Positions 51,714-62,833 of a stretch of DNA of 64,000 nucleotides are shown here, piece after piece. The notes under the pieces were generated by a model, which made no database searches, was not told the origin of the DNA, and saw only the letters and a list, made by a program, of their open reading frames with translations. The position numbers were made by a program, and so were the translations under genes. This DNA comes from Haemophilus parainfluenzae T3T1 (lineage in GTDB: Bacteria > Pseudomonadota > Gammaproteobacteria > Enterobacterales > Pasteurellaceae). The first letter of the stretch is position 1. Each line of letters opens with the position of its first letter. The stretch is from positions 124,001 to 188,000 of the forward strand of contig NC_015964.1 in the NCBI RefSeq assembly GCF_000210895.1, given 5' to 3'.

Positions 51714-52435
51714 TAGAACAACAATCTCAAAGTGCGGTCGGTTTTCAACATAAAACACGCAAACAAAAACCGCGCAAAGATCCGAACGCACCTTTTATTC
51801 GTGAAAAACTCGAATTACCTGAAGGGCATAATAAGCTACTTCTCCACTCTTGCTGTGCGCCTTGTTCGGGTGAAGTGATGGAGGCTATTTTGGCTTCTGG
51901 TATTGAGTTTACGATTTATTTTTACAATCCGAATATTCATCCATTAAAAGAATATTTAATTCGTAAAGAAGAAAACATTCGTTTCGCCCAAAAATTTGGG
52001 ATTCCATTTATCGATGCAGACTACGATCGCCAACAATGGTTTGATCGCGCAAAAGGTATGGAATGGGAACCTGAACGTGGCATTCGCTGCACCATGTGTT
52101 TTGATATGCGTTTTGAAAAAGCGGCTGAATATGCTCATGAACATGGTTTCCCTGTATTTACCAGCTGCCTTGGTATTTCTCGCTGGAAAGATATGGATCA
52201 AATTAATGGTTGTGGTCACCGTGCGGCTGAAAAATATGATGATGTGATTTATTGGGATTACAACTGGCGTAAAGCAGGTGGATCGCAACGCATGATCGAA
52301 ATCAGTAAGCGTGAACGTTTTTATCAACAGGAATATTGTGGCTGTGTTTATTCTTTACGAGACAGCAATAAATGGCGTGAAGAAACAGGGCGACAAAAAA
52401 TTGAAATTGGTAGACTCTATTACACGCCAGATTAA
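51710..52435 (+). CDS. queH: Epoxyqueuosine reductase QueH
   Basis: A 241-residue enzyme for the last step of queuosine synthesis, not related to QueG. Its conserved cysteines are C48-C49-C52 (HSCCAPCSG), C127-C130 (IRCTMCFD) and a later pair in YCGCVY; these bind iron-sulfur and metal centres. An uptake sequence lies in the first codons. The ATG overlaps the previous gene's stop. It complements queA and tgt at 13-15 kb. Confidence 0.93.
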   Translation: MIEQQSQSAVGFQHKTRKQKPRKDPNAPFIREKLELPEGHNKLLLHSCCAPCSGEVMEAILASGIEFTIYFYNPNIHPLKEYLIRKEENIRFAQKFGIPFIDADYDRQQWFDRAKGMEWEPERGIRCTMCFDMRFEKAAEYAHEHGFPVFTSCLGISRWKDMDQINGCGHRAAEKYDDVIYWDYNWRKAGGSQRMIEISKRERFYQQEYCGCVYSLRDSNKWREETGRQKIEIGRLYYTPD

Positions 52436-52444
52436 AAAACACAT

Positions 52445-52482
52445 AAAAAAAGAACCGCACTTTCAACATGCGGTTCTTTTTT
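52445..52482. terminator. Bidirectional terminator between queH and zapA
   Basis: AAAAAAGAACCGCA/TGCGGTTCTTTTTT stem with a 9-nt loop between convergent genes. Confidence 0.92.
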
Positions 52483-52484
52483 AT

Positions 52485-52790
52485 TTAATCTACGATGGTA
52501 CGCCCACCTAATGCATTCTCTAAAGAATGATCTAACTGCTGAATTCGCGTACATAACACGTTTTCAATCTGGGCATTTTTATTTTTTTCTTGGGTTAATT
52601 CAAAACTTAAATTCAAGGCAACAATAGAAAGCACACGGTCTAACTGCAATAAACCTGTACGCTCTTTCATTTCAGACACTTGAAGATCTAAATTACGCGC
52701 CGCTTGACGCAAAATCTCTTCTTGTTCTGCAGGGACATTCAAGCGCAGCACTTGCCCTAATACAACAACTTCAACCAGTTTTAATGACAT
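52485..52790 (-). CDS. zapA: Cell division protein ZapA
   Basis: A 101-residue protein that cross-links FtsZ filaments. The ZapA domain (VEVVVLGQVLRLNVPAEQEEILRQAARNLD) is followed by a C-terminal coiled coil. AAGGGA precedes the ATG. In many gammaproteobacteria zapA sits beside ssrS and fau; in this genome those are at 25 kb and zapA has polA as its neighbour, divergent. Confidence 0.93.
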   Translation of the reverse strand: MSLKLVEVVVLGQVLRLNVPAEQEEILRQAARNLDLQVSEMKERTGLLQLDRVLSIVALNLSFELTQEKNKNAQIENVLCTRIQQLDHSLENALGGRTIVD

Positions 52791-52950
52791 GTTATTCCCT
52801 TATGTTGAATGCTCAAGTGAGCCTATTATGCCACAGCCAAACGCCTTCGTCATAATTTTTACGTTTAATTGACCACACTTTATCCGTTCGCCCCATTTCG
52901 CAATTTACGCTATAATGCGACACTTTTCATTATTTTTGAACGGAATATTT

Positions 52951-55749
52951 ATGCCAACTATCGCTCCAAATCCATTAGTCCTAGTGGACGGTTCATCTTA
53001 TTTATATCGTGCTTTTCATGCATTTCCGCCACTCACCAATTCAGCCGGCGAGCCGACCGGTGCCATGTACGGTGTATTAAATATGCTTAAAAGCCTGATT
53101 TCGCAAGTGCAACCGAGCCATATTGCGGTAGTCTTTGATGCAAAAGGCAAAACGTTTCGTGATGAAATGTTTGAGCAATATAAATCCCATCGTCCACCGA
53201 TGCCGGACGATCTGCGCAAACAAATTCAACCGTTACACGATATTATCCGAGCCCTTGGCATTCCTCTTTTAGTTATTGAAGGTGTAGAAGCCGATGATGT
53301 CATCGGTACTCTAGCGGTAGCGGCTTCCAAAGCGAATCAAAAAGTTTTGATCAGTACCGGCGATAAGGACATGGCGCAGCTAGTAGATGACAACATTATG
53401 TTGATCAACACCATGAATAATACCTTATTGGATCGCGATGCTGTGATTGAAAAATACGGTATTCCACCAGAACTCATCATTGATTACTTAGCGCTAATGG
53501 GCGATAGTGCCGATAATATTCCTGGTGTAGCTGGTGTGGGTGAAAAAACGGCTCTCGGTCTCTTGCAGGGTATCGGCAGTATGGCAGAAATTTATGCCAA
53601 CTTAGACAAAGTGGCCGAATTGCCAATCCGTGGAGCAAAAAAATTAGGTGATAAATTATTGGCTGAAAAAGAAATGGCCGATTTATCCTATCGCCTTGCC
53701 ACGATCAAAACCGATGTCGCTCTCGATATCACTCCGGAGCAACTTACCCTTGGTGCAAGCAATAACGATCAACTTACCGAATATTTCGGCCGTTATGAAT
53801 TTAAACGTTGGCTCAATGAAGTGATGAATGGCGCTGATTCCATCACTAATAATAACGAACAACCGACCAAGATTAATCACTATCAAGCTACGCCTGCCCT
53901 CGCTCAAGACAATAGCGATGAAGCATTGCCGGCAATTCAAATTGATCGCAGCCGTTATGAAACCTTGCTCACTGAAGCAGATTTAAATCGTTGGGTGGAA
54001 AAACTCAAGCAAGCTAAACTTTTTGCGTTGGATACAGAAACCGATAATTTAGATTATATGGCTGCCAACTTAGTGGGGATTTCCTTTGCGTTAGAAAACG
54101 GCGAGGCGGCTTATTTACCGCTACAATTAGATTATTTAGGCGCACCAAAAACTCTCGAAAAAACAACCGCACTTACGTTGTTAAAACCGATTTTAGAAAA
54201 TCCTACTATTCAAAAAGTCGGGCAAAACTTCAAATACGATCTCACCATCTTCGCCCGTAATGGCATCGATGTGCAAGGTGTGGCTTTCGACACTATGCTT
54301 GAATCCTATGTACTCAACAGCACAGGCCGTCATAATATGGACGATCTGGCGAAACGTTATTTAGGGCATCAAACCATTAGTTTTGAAGAGATTGCAGGCA
54401 AAGGTAAAAATCAGCTGACCTTTAACCAAATTCAGTTGGAACAAGCCGCCGAGTACGCGGCGGAAGATGCTGATGTAACAATGAAACTGCAACAAGTGCT
54501 ATGGGAAAAACTCTCCAAAGAACCCACTCTTGAAAAACTCTTTAAAGAAATGGAATTGCCGTTGTTAGGCGTGCTTTCCCGTATGGAACGTCGCGGTGTT
54601 TTAATTGATAGCGATGCACTATTCCTACAATCCAACGAAATCGCTAACCGTTTAAGTGAATTAGAAGAACAGGCCTATGTCTTGGCGGGGCAGCCATTTA
54701 ATTTGGCCTCAACCAAACAATTACAGGAAATTTTATTTGATAAATTAGGTTTGCCGGTTATTCAAAAAACACCAAAAGGCGCGCCATCCACCAACGAGGA
54801 AGTATTGGAGGAACTGGCATTTAGTCATGAATTACCGAAAGTGTTGGTAGAACATCGTGGTCTCAGCAAACTAAAATCCACCTACACTGATAAATTGCCG
54901 CAAATGGTAAATCCACAAACGGGTCGAGTGCATACTTCCTACCATCAAGCGGTGACAGCTACCGGTCGTCTTTCATCAAGTGATCCGAATCTGCAAAACA
55001 TTCCGATTCGTAATGAAGAAGGTCGCCGTATTCGTCAGGCCTTCATTGCGCGCGAAGGCTTTACTGTTGTTGCAGCCGACTATTCACAAATCGAACTACG
55101 CATTATGGCGCACCTATCTCAGGATCAGGGCTTAATTAATGCTTTTACCCAAGGCAAAGATATTCACCGCTCTACTGCGGCAGAAATCTTTGGGGTAGCA
55201 CTGGATGAAGTGACGTCCGAACAACGCCGCAATGCTAAGGCAATTAACTTCGGTTTAATTTATGGTATGTCTGCCTTTGGCTTATCGCGCCAACTCAGCA
55301 TTGGCCGTGCCGATGCTCAGAGCTATATGGATTTATATTTCAAACGCTATCCTGGCGTACAAACTTTTATGCATGATATTCGTGAAAAAGCTAAAGCCCA
55401 AGGCTATGTGGAAACCCTATTCGGCCGTCGTTTATATCTACCAGATATTAACTCTTCTAATGGTATGCGCCGTAAAGCAGCCGAACGTGTCGCGATCAAT
55501 GCACCAATGCAAGGTACCGCCGCAGACATTATCAAACGTGCCATGATTCAATTGGATCAAAAACTACAAAATGATCCCGATATCGCGATGATTATGCAAG
55601 TGCACGATGAATTGGTGTTTGAAGTGCGGTCAGAAAAAGTCGAGTTTTATAGCAAACTCATCAAAACACACATGGAAAGCGCAGCTGATTTAGTGGTGCC
55701 ATTGATTGTAGATGTGGGGCAAGGCACTAACTGGGATGAGGCGCACTAA
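52951..55749 (+). CDS. polA: DNA polymerase I
   Basis: A 932-residue replication and repair polymerase. It has the 5'-3' exonuclease domain ([18 protein letters not shown] and [11 protein letters not shown]), the 3'-5' proofreading domain with an intact DTE ([10 protein letters not shown]), and the polymerase domain with motif A DYSQIELR, motif [15 protein letters not shown] and motif [15 protein letters not shown] 52951 was chosen because the conserved LVLVDGSS start follows; an upstream in-frame start adds 12 residues. It is 11 bp from the next gene, a cupin. Confidence 0.96.
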   Translation: MPTIAPNPLVLVDGSSYLYRAFHAFPPLTNSAGEPTGAMYGVLNMLKSLISQVQPSHIAVVFDAKGKTFRDEMFEQYKSHRPPMPDDLRKQIQPLHDIIRALGIPLLVIEGVEADDVIGTLAVAASKANQKVLISTGDKDMAQLVDDNIMLINTMNNTLLDRDAVIEKYGIPPELIIDYLALMGDSADNIPGVAGVGEKTALGLLQGIGSMAEIYANLDKVAELPIRGAKKLGDKLLAEKEMADLSYRLATIKTDVALDITPEQLTLGASNNDQLTEYFGRYEFKRWLNEVMNGADSITNNNEQPTKINHYQATPALAQDNSDEALPAIQIDRSRYETLLTEADLNRWVEKLKQAKLFALDTETDNLDYMAANLVGISFALENGEAAYLPLQLDYLGAPKTLEKTTALTLLKPILENPTIQKVGQNFKYDLTIFARNGIDVQGVAFDTMLESYVLNSTGRHNMDDLAKRYLGHQTISFEEIAGKGKNQLTFNQIQLEQAAEYAAEDADVTMKLQQVLWEKLSKEPTLEKLFKEMELPLLGVLSRMERRGVLIDSDALFLQSNEIANRLSELEEQAYVLAGQPFNLASTKQLQEILFDKLGLPVIQKTPKGAPSTNEEVLEELAFSHELPKVLVEHRGLSKLKSTYTDKLPQMVNPQTGRVHTSYHQAVTATGRLSSSDPNLQNIPIRNEEGRRIRQAFIAREGFTVVAADYSQIELRIMAHLSQDQGLINAFTQGKDIHRSTAAEIFGVALDEVTSEQRRNAKAINFGLIYGMSAFGLSRQLSIGRADAQSYMDLYFKRYPGVQTFMHDIREKAKAQGYVETLFGRRLYLPDINSSNGMRRKAAERVAINAPMQGTAADIIKRAMIQLDQKLQNDPDIAMIMQVHDELVFEVRSEKVEFYSKLIKTHMESAADLVVPLIVDVGQGTNWDEAH

Positions 55750-55760
55750 GGAATTTAGTC

Positions 55761-56075
55761 ATGAATAAAGTTATTCAAAGTCAGCACTTTACGGCAGAAC
55801 GTGCTTGGGGAGCACTGGATATTACCAATATGAATGGCATTTCCGTGCGTCTTCACTGGACAGATAAACCTTACAAATGGCATATCAATGACGGTGAAGA
55901 AGTCTTTGCTGTCATGGATGGTACGGTGGAAATGCATTACAAAGAAGAGGGCCTAGAGAAAGCCGTATTGCTCCATGCGGGTGATATTTTTTATGCGGGT
56001 ATTGGTACCGAACATGTTGCTCATCCACAAGGCGAAGCGCGCATATTAGTCATAGAGAAAGAAGACAGCATTTAA
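55761..56075 (+). CDS. Small cupin-domain protein
   Basis: A 104-residue single cupin domain: HINDGEEVFAVMDGTVEMHY and HAGDIFYAGIGTEHVAHP give the two motif regions. Some usual metal ligands are present (H in HINDGEE, E, H in EHVAHP). The role is unknown. It is 11 bp after polA and 19 bp before a CyuA-like gene, so all three may be cotranscribed. Confidence 0.82.
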   Translation: MNKVIQSQHFTAERAWGALDITNMNGISVRLHWTDKPYKWHINDGEEVFAVMDGTVEMHYKEEGLEKAVLLHAGDIFYAGIGTEHVAHPQGEARILVIEKEDSI

Positions 56076-56094
56076 CAGACTTAAAAAGAATTTT

Positions 56095-57399
56095 ATGAAT
56101 CAAGAAAGACTCAACGAAATCGAAAAACCATTACTTCATCTTGTAGAACGCGATGTGGTTCCGGCACTTGGCTGTACTGAACCTATCTCTTTAGCGCTTG
56201 CAGCAGCAACTGCAGCCAAATATTTAGGCAAAACACCGGAGCGTATTGAAGCTAAAGTATCACCAAACTTAATGAAAAATGGTTTAGGTGTTGCAGTACC
56301 GGGAACGGGCATGGTGGGCTTGCCTATTGCCGCGGCGATTGGTGCTTTAGGCGGTGATCCTGAGGGTGAATTGGAAGTATTAAAACACATCACGCCAGAG
56401 CAAGTATCCCAAGCCAGGGCGATGCTTGATAACAAGCTCGTTAATGTGGATATTCATCAAACCGAGCATATTTTATATTCTGAAGCTGTGTTGTTTTCAG
56501 ATAATGACCGAGTGAAAGTAGCCATTCAAGATCAACACACCAACATCATTTTGATTGAAAAAAATGGCGAGGTCATTTTTGAGAAAGAACACGATCAATG
56601 TGCGGATTGCGATCCCTATGATATTTTCAAACAGGTGAGCGCACGTGAAATCTTTGAATTTTCTTGTGAAGTTGAGCTCGATAAAATCCGTTTTATCGGA
56701 CAAGCTGCCGCCCTCAACCGCGCGCTATCTGACGAAGGATTGCGCGAAAATTACGGTTTACACATTGGCAGAACATTACGCAAACAAGTTGGTAGTGGCT
56801 TAATGTCAGATGATTTACTCAGTAAAATTATGATTGAAACCACCGCAGCCTCCGATGCCCGTATGGGTGGGGCTACATTGCCAGCGATGAGTAATTCCGG
56901 CTCAGGTAACCAAGGTATTGCTGCGACTATGCCCGTAGTTGTGGTCGCCGATTATTTAAACGTGGATGAAGAAAAACGTCTCCGTGCACTCTTCTTATCA
57001 CACTTAATGGCCATTTATATCCACAGTAAATTACCCAAACTGTCTGCCCTTTGTGCGGTAACAACCGCCTCAATGGGAAGCTGTGCGGGTATCGCCTATT
57101 TGCTTACAGGTAAATTTGAAACAGTGAGCATGGGGATTTGCAGCATGATTGGTGACATCAGCGGGATCATCTGCGATGGCGCATCTAATAGCTGTGCGAT
57201 GAAAGTGTCCACCAGTGTGGCTTCTGGCTATAAATCAGTACTCATGGCGATGGATGAAACCCATGTTACAGGCAATGAAGGTATCGTTGAACACGATCTC
57301 GATCGCACTATCGACAATCTATGCTCAATTGCTTCTAAGAGTATGCACCACATCGATCGCCAAGTAATTGAAATTATGGTGAGTAAACCCTGCCCTTAA
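56095..57399 (+). CDS. CyuA/YhaM-like L-cysteine desulfidase (UPF0597)
   Basis: A 434-residue protein of the UPF0597/CyuA family, which degrades cysteine to pyruvate, ammonia and sulfide using a [4Fe-4S] cluster. The N-terminal VVPALGCTEPISLALAAA carries the first cysteine (about 26); a cluster of cysteines follows near the C-terminus (SALCAVTTASMGSCAGIAY, MGICSMIGD, IICDGASNSCAM). The length is normal. The start follows a weak AAAGAA site. Its functional assignment rests on the E. coli and archaeal homologues. Confidence 0.87.
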   Translation: MNQERLNEIEKPLLHLVERDVVPALGCTEPISLALAAATAAKYLGKTPERIEAKVSPNLMKNGLGVAVPGTGMVGLPIAAAIGALGGDPEGELEVLKHITPEQVSQARAMLDNKLVNVDIHQTEHILYSEAVLFSDNDRVKVAIQDQHTNIILIEKNGEVIFEKEHDQCADCDPYDIFKQVSAREIFEFSCEVELDKIRFIGQAAALNRALSDEGLRENYGLHIGRTLRKQVGSGLMSDDLLSKIMIETTAASDARMGGATLPAMSNSGSGNQGIAATMPVVVVADYLNVDEEKRLRALFLSHLMAIYIHSKLPKLSALCAVTTASMGSCAGIAYLLTGKFETVSMGICSMIGDISGIICDGASNSCAMKVSTSVASGYKSVLMAMDETHVTGNEGIVEHDLDRTIDNLCSIASKSMHHIDRQVIEIMVSKPCP

Positions 57400-57418
57400 T
57401 GTTGAAATAACTTACAAT

Positions 57419-57464
57419 AAAGTGCGGTCAGAAAAACACACAAATTTCTGACCGCACTTTTTTT
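57419..57464 (+). terminator. Uptake-sequence hairpin after the CyuA-like gene
   Basis: AAAGTGCGGTCAGAAA pairs with TTTCTGACCGCACTTT over 16 bp with a 10-nt loop and a T run. A near-identical hairpin is at 58844-58887. Confidence 0.9.
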
Positions 57465-57565
57465 ATATCAAAAAAACATATTTTCTAGCCAAAAGTTATT
57501 GGCGCTACCTTCTTATTTTTTTAGAAAATACCGACCTACTTAGTTCTAAAAGAGAAGGAATATTT

Positions 57566-58609
57566 ATGCTTTTAACCGGATTACTTTGCGGAATTTTACT
57601 CGGATTTGTGATGCAGCGTGGGCGCTTTTGTATTACTGGCGCATTTCGCGATATGTATGTCACCAAAAATAACAAAATGTTTGTTGCCCTTCTGTTGGCG
57701 ATTACCGTGCAATCCATTGGTTTCTTTCTCTTAAAAGAAATCGGTGTATTAAATGTTGATCCGGCTGAAAACTTTGCCTTTTTGGCAGTGATTATCGGTG
57801 CCTTTGTGTTTGGTATCGGCATTGTTCTTGCTGGCGGTTGTGCGACAGGTACATGGTACCGCGCTGCAGAAGGCTTAGTCGGCAGTTGGGTCGCGTTATT
57901 CACTTATATGCTATTAAGTGCCATCATGCGCACCGGCCCGTTAGGCGAATTCAATAAAGCTTTACGTAGCATCAATATCGAACAACGCAACATTTACGAT
58001 ACATTCGGCATTTCACCTTGGTGGTTAGTCGCATTATTAACTTTAGTGACAGCCTTTTATGTATACAAACATCTCAGCAAACCAAGCGTAAAAGTCGCGG
58101 CATTAAAACCGAAGAAAACGGGGCTTGCCCACTTATTATTTGAAAAACGCTGGCACCCATTTTTCTCAGCCGTGTTAATCGGATTAATCGCGCTTGCCGC
58201 TTGGCCACTCAGTGTCGCTACAGGTCGTGAGTTTGGACTTGGGATCACTGGTCCATCCGCTAATATTATGCAATTCCTCGTTACTGGCGACGATAAATTT
58301 ATTAACTGGGGCGTATTCTTAGTTTTAGGGATTTTTATCGGCTCATTCATCGGCGCGAAAGCAAGCAATGAATTTCGTGTCCGCGTACCGGATGCCACTA
58401 CAATTCTACGCAGCGGACTCGGCGGTATTCTCATGGGCATTGGTGCAACCCTTGCAGGTGGCTGCTCCATCGGTAACGGTTTAGTCGAAACTGCCTTTTT
58501 CTCTTGGCAAGGTTGGGTATCATTGCCATTGATGATTCTCGGCACTTGGGTGGCCGCCTACTTCACCATTATCCGTCCACAACGTTTAAAATTAGCAAAA
58601 ACATCATAA
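57566..58609 (+). CDS. YeeE/YedE-family sulfur or selenium permease
   Basis: A 347-residue inner-membrane protein with about nine helices. The family's repeated cysteine motifs are present twice: LAGGCATGTWYRAAEG and LAGGCSIGNGLVE, plus QRGRFCITGAFRD near the N-terminus. The related TsuA imports thiosulfate, and YedE is linked to selenium. AAGGA precedes the ATG. It is 9 bp from a TusA-like gene, the usual partner that takes up the imported sulfur or selenium. Which element it carries is not resolved. Confidence 0.87.
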   Translation: MLLTGLLCGILLGFVMQRGRFCITGAFRDMYVTKNNKMFVALLLAITVQSIGFFLLKEIGVLNVDPAENFAFLAVIIGAFVFGIGIVLAGGCATGTWYRAAEGLVGSWVALFTYMLLSAIMRTGPLGEFNKALRSINIEQRNIYDTFGISPWWLVALLTLVTAFYVYKHLSKPSVKVAALKPKKTGLAHLLFEKRWHPFFSAVLIGLIALAAWPLSVATGREFGLGITGPSANIMQFLVTGDDKFINWGVFLVLGIFIGSFIGAKASNEFRVRVPDATTILRSGLGGILMGIGATLAGGCSIGNGLVETAFFSWQGWVSLPLMILGTWVAAYFTIIRPQRLKLAKTS

Positions 58610-58618
58610 GGAGTTTAT

Positions 58619-58840
58619 ATGATCGTTAAATTACCTACACTCGGCCTTGTTTGCCCATTTCCTCTCGTTGAAGCTAAGGAGGCCATGGCTAAGTTAAATA
58701 AAGGCGATGGCCTAGAAATTGAATTCGACTGTACCCAAGCCACTGAAGCTATCCCCGCTTGGGCGGCTGAAGAAGGTTATGAAGTCACAAACTTCGAGCA
58801 AATTGATGATGCGAAATGGTCAATTACGGTGATTAAATAA
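58619..58840 (+). CDS. TusA-like sulfur-carrier protein paired with YeeE
   Basis: A 73-residue TusA-family protein with the active motif CPFP at 12-15 (GLVCPFPLVEAKEAM). It is acidic and short. AAGGAG precedes the ATG. Its tight coupling to the YeeE-family permease suggests that it accepts sulfur from, or delivers to, that permease. It differs clearly from the TusA-like protein at 16.1 kb, whose motif is CPIP. Confidence 0.9.
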   Translation: MIVKLPTLGLVCPFPLVEAKEAMAKLNKGDGLEIEFDCTQATEAIPAWAAEEGYEVTNFEQIDDAKWSITVIK

Positions 58841-58843
58841 TAA

Positions 58844-58887
58844 AAAAGTGCGGTCAGAAAAATACATAAATTTCTGACCGCACTTTT
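58844..58887. terminator. Second copy of the uptake-sequence hairpin, after the TusA-like gene
   Basis: The stem AAAAGTGCGGTCAGAAA/TTTCTGACCGCACTTTT has the same arms as the hairpin at 57419-57464, with a 10-nt loop that differs from the other at only two bases. Confidence 0.9.
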
Positions 58888-58904
58888 GCTTTAAATCGAA
58901 ATAA

Positions 58905-59381
<477 letters not shown>

Positions 59382-59435
59382 TTACGTATGTATTTGTATG
59401 AGAATATGATAACAAGTTGCTTATATTAAATAAAG

Positions 59436-59464
59436 TTACCAATAAATTTAAAACTCTGTATAAT
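59436..59464 (+). promoter_or_regulatory. pnp promoter
   Basis: TTACCA, a 17-nt spacer and a perfect TATAAT predict a start near 59471, at the base of the long leader hairpin. Confidence 0.65.
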
Positions 59465-59469
59465 AAGCG

Positions 59470-59582
59470 AGCTTTATTTTCTGCATTAGCGTGCGGCTAT
59501 CAAAAGAAATTTTTAAACGACCAAAGTGCGGTCATTTTTTCGAAAGATTTCTTTTGCTAGTCGCAATCTGGAAAATAAAGCT
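59470..59582 (+). promoter_or_regulatory. Long pnp leader hairpin (RNase III-type)
   Basis: A 12-bp perfect base stem (AGCTTTATTTTC with GAAAATAAAGCT) is followed inward by an imperfect section (GCGGCTA with CTAGTCGC) and a 9-bp stem (AAAAGAAAT with ATTTCTTTT). An uptake sequence forms the apex. In E. coli the pnp leader has a long stem that RNase III cleaves, and PNPase then represses its own mRNA. The structure seen here fits that scheme; cleavage is inferred. Confidence 0.75.
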
Positions 59583-59614
59583 TTGTTTTAAATATTATTT
59601 TGAAGGAAAACATT

Positions 59615-61753
59615 GTGAATCCAATTGTTAAACAATTTAAATACGGTCAACATACCGTTACTCTAGAAATCGGCGCAATTGCACGTCAAGCAACTGCTGC
59701 GGTTATGGCAAGCATGGACGATACCACGGTATTCGTGACTGTTGTTGCTAAAAAAGATGTGAAAGAAGGTCAAGACTTCTTCCCATTAACCGTAAACTAC
59801 CAAGAGCGTACTTATGCGGCGGGTAAAATCCCTGGTGGTTTCTTCAAACGTGAAGGTCGTCCATCTGAAGGCGAAACTTTAATTGCACGTTTAATCGACC
59901 GTCCAATTCGTCCATTATTCCCAGAAGGTTTCTTCAACGAAATCCAAGTTGTAGCAACTGTAGTTTCTGTAAACCCGCAAATCAGCCCAGACTTAGTCGC
60001 GATGATCGGTACTTCTGCAGCATTAACCTTATCTGGTGTGCCTTTCAATGGCCCTATCGGTGCAGCGCGCGTTGGTTTTATCGACAACCAGTTCGTATTA
60101 AACCCAACTATGGCTGAACAAAAACAAAGCCGTTTGGACTTAGTAGTAGCAGGTACTGACAAAGCCGTATTAATGGTTGAATCTGAAGCTGACATTTTAA
60201 CTGAAGAACAAATGTTAGCGGCAGTAGTATTCGGTCATCAACAACAACAAGTTGTGATTGAAGCAATCAAAGAATTTGCGAAAGAAGCGGGTAAACCACG
60301 TTGGGATTGGGTTGCGCCACAACCAAATACAGATTTAATCAACAAAGTAAAAGCGATTGCTGAAGCACGTTTAGGCGATGCATACCGCATTACTGAAAAA
60401 CAAGCTCGTTACGAACAAATCGATGCGATTAAAGCGGATGTGATTGCACAAATCACAGCTGAAGATGAAGAAATCAGCGAAGGTAAAATCGTAGATATTT
60501 TCACTGCACTTGAAAGCCAAATCGTTCGTGGCCGTATCATTGCTGGTGAACCACGTATTGATGGCCGTACCGTTGATACCGTTCGTGCATTAGATATTTG
60601 CACAGGTGTATTACCACGTACTCATGGTTCTGCAATTTTCACTCGTGGTGAAACGCAAGCATTAGCTGTTGCAACGTTAGGTACTGAACGTGATGCACAA
60701 ATCATTGATGAATTAACAGGTGAACGTCAAGATCACTTCTTATTCCACTACAACTTCCCTCCATACTCTGTAGGTGAAACCGGTATGATCGGCTCACCAA
60801 AACGTCGTGAAATCGGTCACGGTCGTTTAGCAAAACGCGGTGTCGCTGCGGTTATGCCAAGCCTTGCAGAATTCCCGTATGTAGTGCGTGTTGTGTCTGA
60901 AATCACTGAATCTAACGGTTCTTCTTCTATGGCATCTGTATGTGGTGCGTCTTTAGCATTAATGGATGCGGGTGTTCCAATCAAAGCCGCTGTTGCAGGT
61001 ATCGCAATGGGCTTAGTGAAAGAAGAAGAAAAATTCGTGGTGCTTTCAGATATCTTAGGTGATGAAGACCACTTAGGTGATATGGACTTTAAAGTGGCCG
61101 GTACACGTGAAGGTGTCACCGCACTTCAAATGGACATCAAAATTGAAGGTATCACCCCTGAAATTATGCAAATTGCATTAAACCAAGCAAAAGGTGCACG
61201 TATGCACATTCTTGGCGTAATGGAACAAGCAATCCCTGCACCACGTGCAGATATTTCTGACTACGCGCCGCGTATTCACACCATGAAAATTGATCCGAAG
61301 AAAATCAAAGATGTTATCGGTAAAGGTGGTGCAACTATCCGTGCATTAACTGAAGAAACTGGTACTTCTATCGATATCGATGATGATGGTACAGTGAAAA
61401 TTGCTGCAGTAGATAGCAGTGCAGCTAAAAATGTGATGGCACGTATTGAAGAAATCGTTGCTGAAGTTGAAGCTGGCGCAATTTACAAAGGTAAAGTGAC
61501 TCGTCTTGCTGATTTCGGTGCATTCGTGGCTATCGTAGGAAATAAAGAAGGTTTAGTTCATATTTCTCAAATCGCAGAAGAACGCGTAGAGAAAGTGAGT
61601 GATTATCTTCAAGTAGGTCAAGAAGTGACGGTTAAAGTGGTTGAAATCGATCGTCAAGGTCGTATCCGCTTAACCATGAAAGATCTTGCACCAAAACAAG
61701 AAACTGAAGCAGAATCTGCACCTGTAGAAGATATTTCAGAAGAACAAGAATAA
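59615..61753 (+). CDS. pnp: Polyribonucleotide nucleotidyltransferase (PNPase)
   Basis: A 712-residue phosphorolytic 3'-5' exoribonuclease of the degradosome. It has two RNase PH domains (about 10-230 and 310-550), a KH domain near 555-610 ([21 protein letters not shown]) and an S1 domain near 620-690 ([20 protein letters not shown]). The start is GTG 59615: GAAGGA lies 7 nt before it and the family N-terminus MNPIVKQF follows. nlpI follows after a hairpin, then deaD, as in other gammaproteobacteria. Confidence 0.96.
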   Translation: MNPIVKQFKYGQHTVTLEIGAIARQATAAVMASMDDTTVFVTVVAKKDVKEGQDFFPLTVNYQERTYAAGKIPGGFFKREGRPSEGETLIARLIDRPIRPLFPEGFFNEIQVVATVVSVNPQISPDLVAMIGTSAALTLSGVPFNGPIGAARVGFIDNQFVLNPTMAEQKQSRLDLVVAGTDKAVLMVESEADILTEEQMLAAVVFGHQQQQVVIEAIKEFAKEAGKPRWDWVAPQPNTDLINKVKAIAEARLGDAYRITEKQARYEQIDAIKADVIAQITAEDEEISEGKIVDIFTALESQIVRGRIIAGEPRIDGRTVDTVRALDICTGVLPRTHGSAIFTRGETQALAVATLGTERDAQIIDELTGERQDHFLFHYNFPPYSVGETGMIGSPKRREIGHGRLAKRGVAAVMPSLAEFPYVVRVVSEITESNGSSSMASVCGASLALMDAGVPIKAAVAGIAMGLVKEEEKFVVLSDILGDEDHLGDMDFKVAGTREGVTALQMDIKIEGITPEIMQIALNQAKGARMHILGVMEQAIPAPRADISDYAPRIHTMKIDPKKIKDVIGKGGATIRALTEETGTSIDIDDDGTVKIAAVDSSAAKNVMARIEEIVAEVEAGAIYKGKVTRLADFGAFVAIVGNKEGLVHISQIAEERVEKVSDYLQVGQEVTVKVVEIDRQGRIRLTMKDLAPKQETEAESAPVEDISEEQE

Positions 61754-61760
61754 TCTCATA

Positions 61761-61791
61761 GGGTGTGTAAAAACCTTTGCACACCCGTTTT
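61761..61791 (+). terminator. Hairpin between pnp and nlpI
   Basis: GGGTGTG/CACACCC stem with a 12-nt loop then GTTTTGATT. Probably a partial terminator or processing site, as nlpI has no evident promoter. Confidence 0.6.
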
Positions 61792-61816
61792 GATTATCGA
61801 ACTAACTTATAAAACA

Positions 61817-62758
61817 ATGCAATATTTTCGGTTATTCCGTTTTCTAGTTTCATTATCTAGCCTAAGTCTGACTTTATTTATTTCCGGTTGTGTACAATCG
61901 GGAAACGTGTTTGTCGCACCAAATAAAGTCGTTCTCTCGGATCAAACGCCGAATACGCACTTCGAACAAGAAGTGATGATTACCCGAATCGGGCAGGTTT
62001 TATTAGTTGGTAAAATGAGTAATGAAGAACGGGCGACGCTTCACTTTGAACGTGGCGTTTTATATGATTCCCTCGGTTTATGGGGCCTCGCACGTTATGA
62101 CTTTACACAAGCCCTTGCGTTACAGCCAAAGATGGCTTCCGTTTATAATTACTTAGGGCTTTACTTACTGCTTGAAGAAGATTACGACAGCGCATTAGAA
62201 ACCTTTAATGCGGTGTTTGAGTTGGATCCAAGTTATGACTATACCCACCTTAATCGTGGTTTAAATTTTTATTACGTCGAACGCTATAATCTTGCTGAAG
62301 ACGATTTAATGAAGTTTTACGAAGCCGATACCAAAGATCCCTATCGCGTACTCTGGCTCTATTTGAACGAACAAAAATTAAAACCACAAGAAGCCCATGC
62401 CAACCTTGTTGAACGAGCTAAAGGGCTATCTAAGGACTTCTGGGGAACCAATATCGTTCAATACTATTTAGGTAATATTTCCGTGAGTGACTTGCAAGAA
62501 AGGGCAACTAAATTTGCAGAAAATTCACAACAATATGCAGAAATATTAACCGAAACCTACTTTTATCTAGCAAAACAAAAACTCAATTTGGGGCAAATTG
62601 ATGAAGCGGCGGCTTTATTCAAACTCGCTATTGCGAATCAGGTATATAACTTTGTTGAGTATCGTTTTGCCGTGTTAGAGCTGATGAAATTGAAGCCAGC
62701 TCAAACTGACGACGAAAAAGAAGAAAAAAGTGCGGTCACAAAAACTGCTGTTTTTTAG
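61817..62758 (+). CDS. nlpI: Lipoprotein NlpI
   Basis: A 313-residue outer-membrane lipoprotein with TPR repeats that scaffolds cell-wall hydrolases and their protease. The signal peptide ends in the lipobox ISGC (cysteine about 25), and the TPRs start near NEERATLHFERGVLYDSLG. ATG 61817 was preferred; a start 54 nt upstream would place the signal peptide internally. An uptake sequence encodes part of the C-terminus (KSAVTK). It is between pnp and deaD, the usual setting. Confidence 0.93.
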   Translation: MQYFRLFRFLVSLSSLSLTLFISGCVQSGNVFVAPNKVVLSDQTPNTHFEQEVMITRIGQVLLVGKMSNEERATLHFERGVLYDSLGLWGLARYDFTQALALQPKMASVYNYLGLYLLLEEDYDSALETFNAVFELDPSYDYTHLNRGLNFYYVERYNLAEDDLMKFYEADTKDPYRVLWLYLNEQKLKPQEAHANLVERAKGLSKDFWGTNIVQYYLGNISVSDLQERATKFAENSQQYAEILTETYFYLAKQKLNLGQIDEAAALFKLAIANQVYNFVEYRFAVLELMKLKPAQTDDEKEEKSAVTKTAVF

Positions 62759-62833
62759 ACTTGCCTCTTTCTTGTGTAACAAATAAACCTGAAAGCAAAA
62801 TTGAGCTTTCCTTACTTATATTCGAGCATTTTA

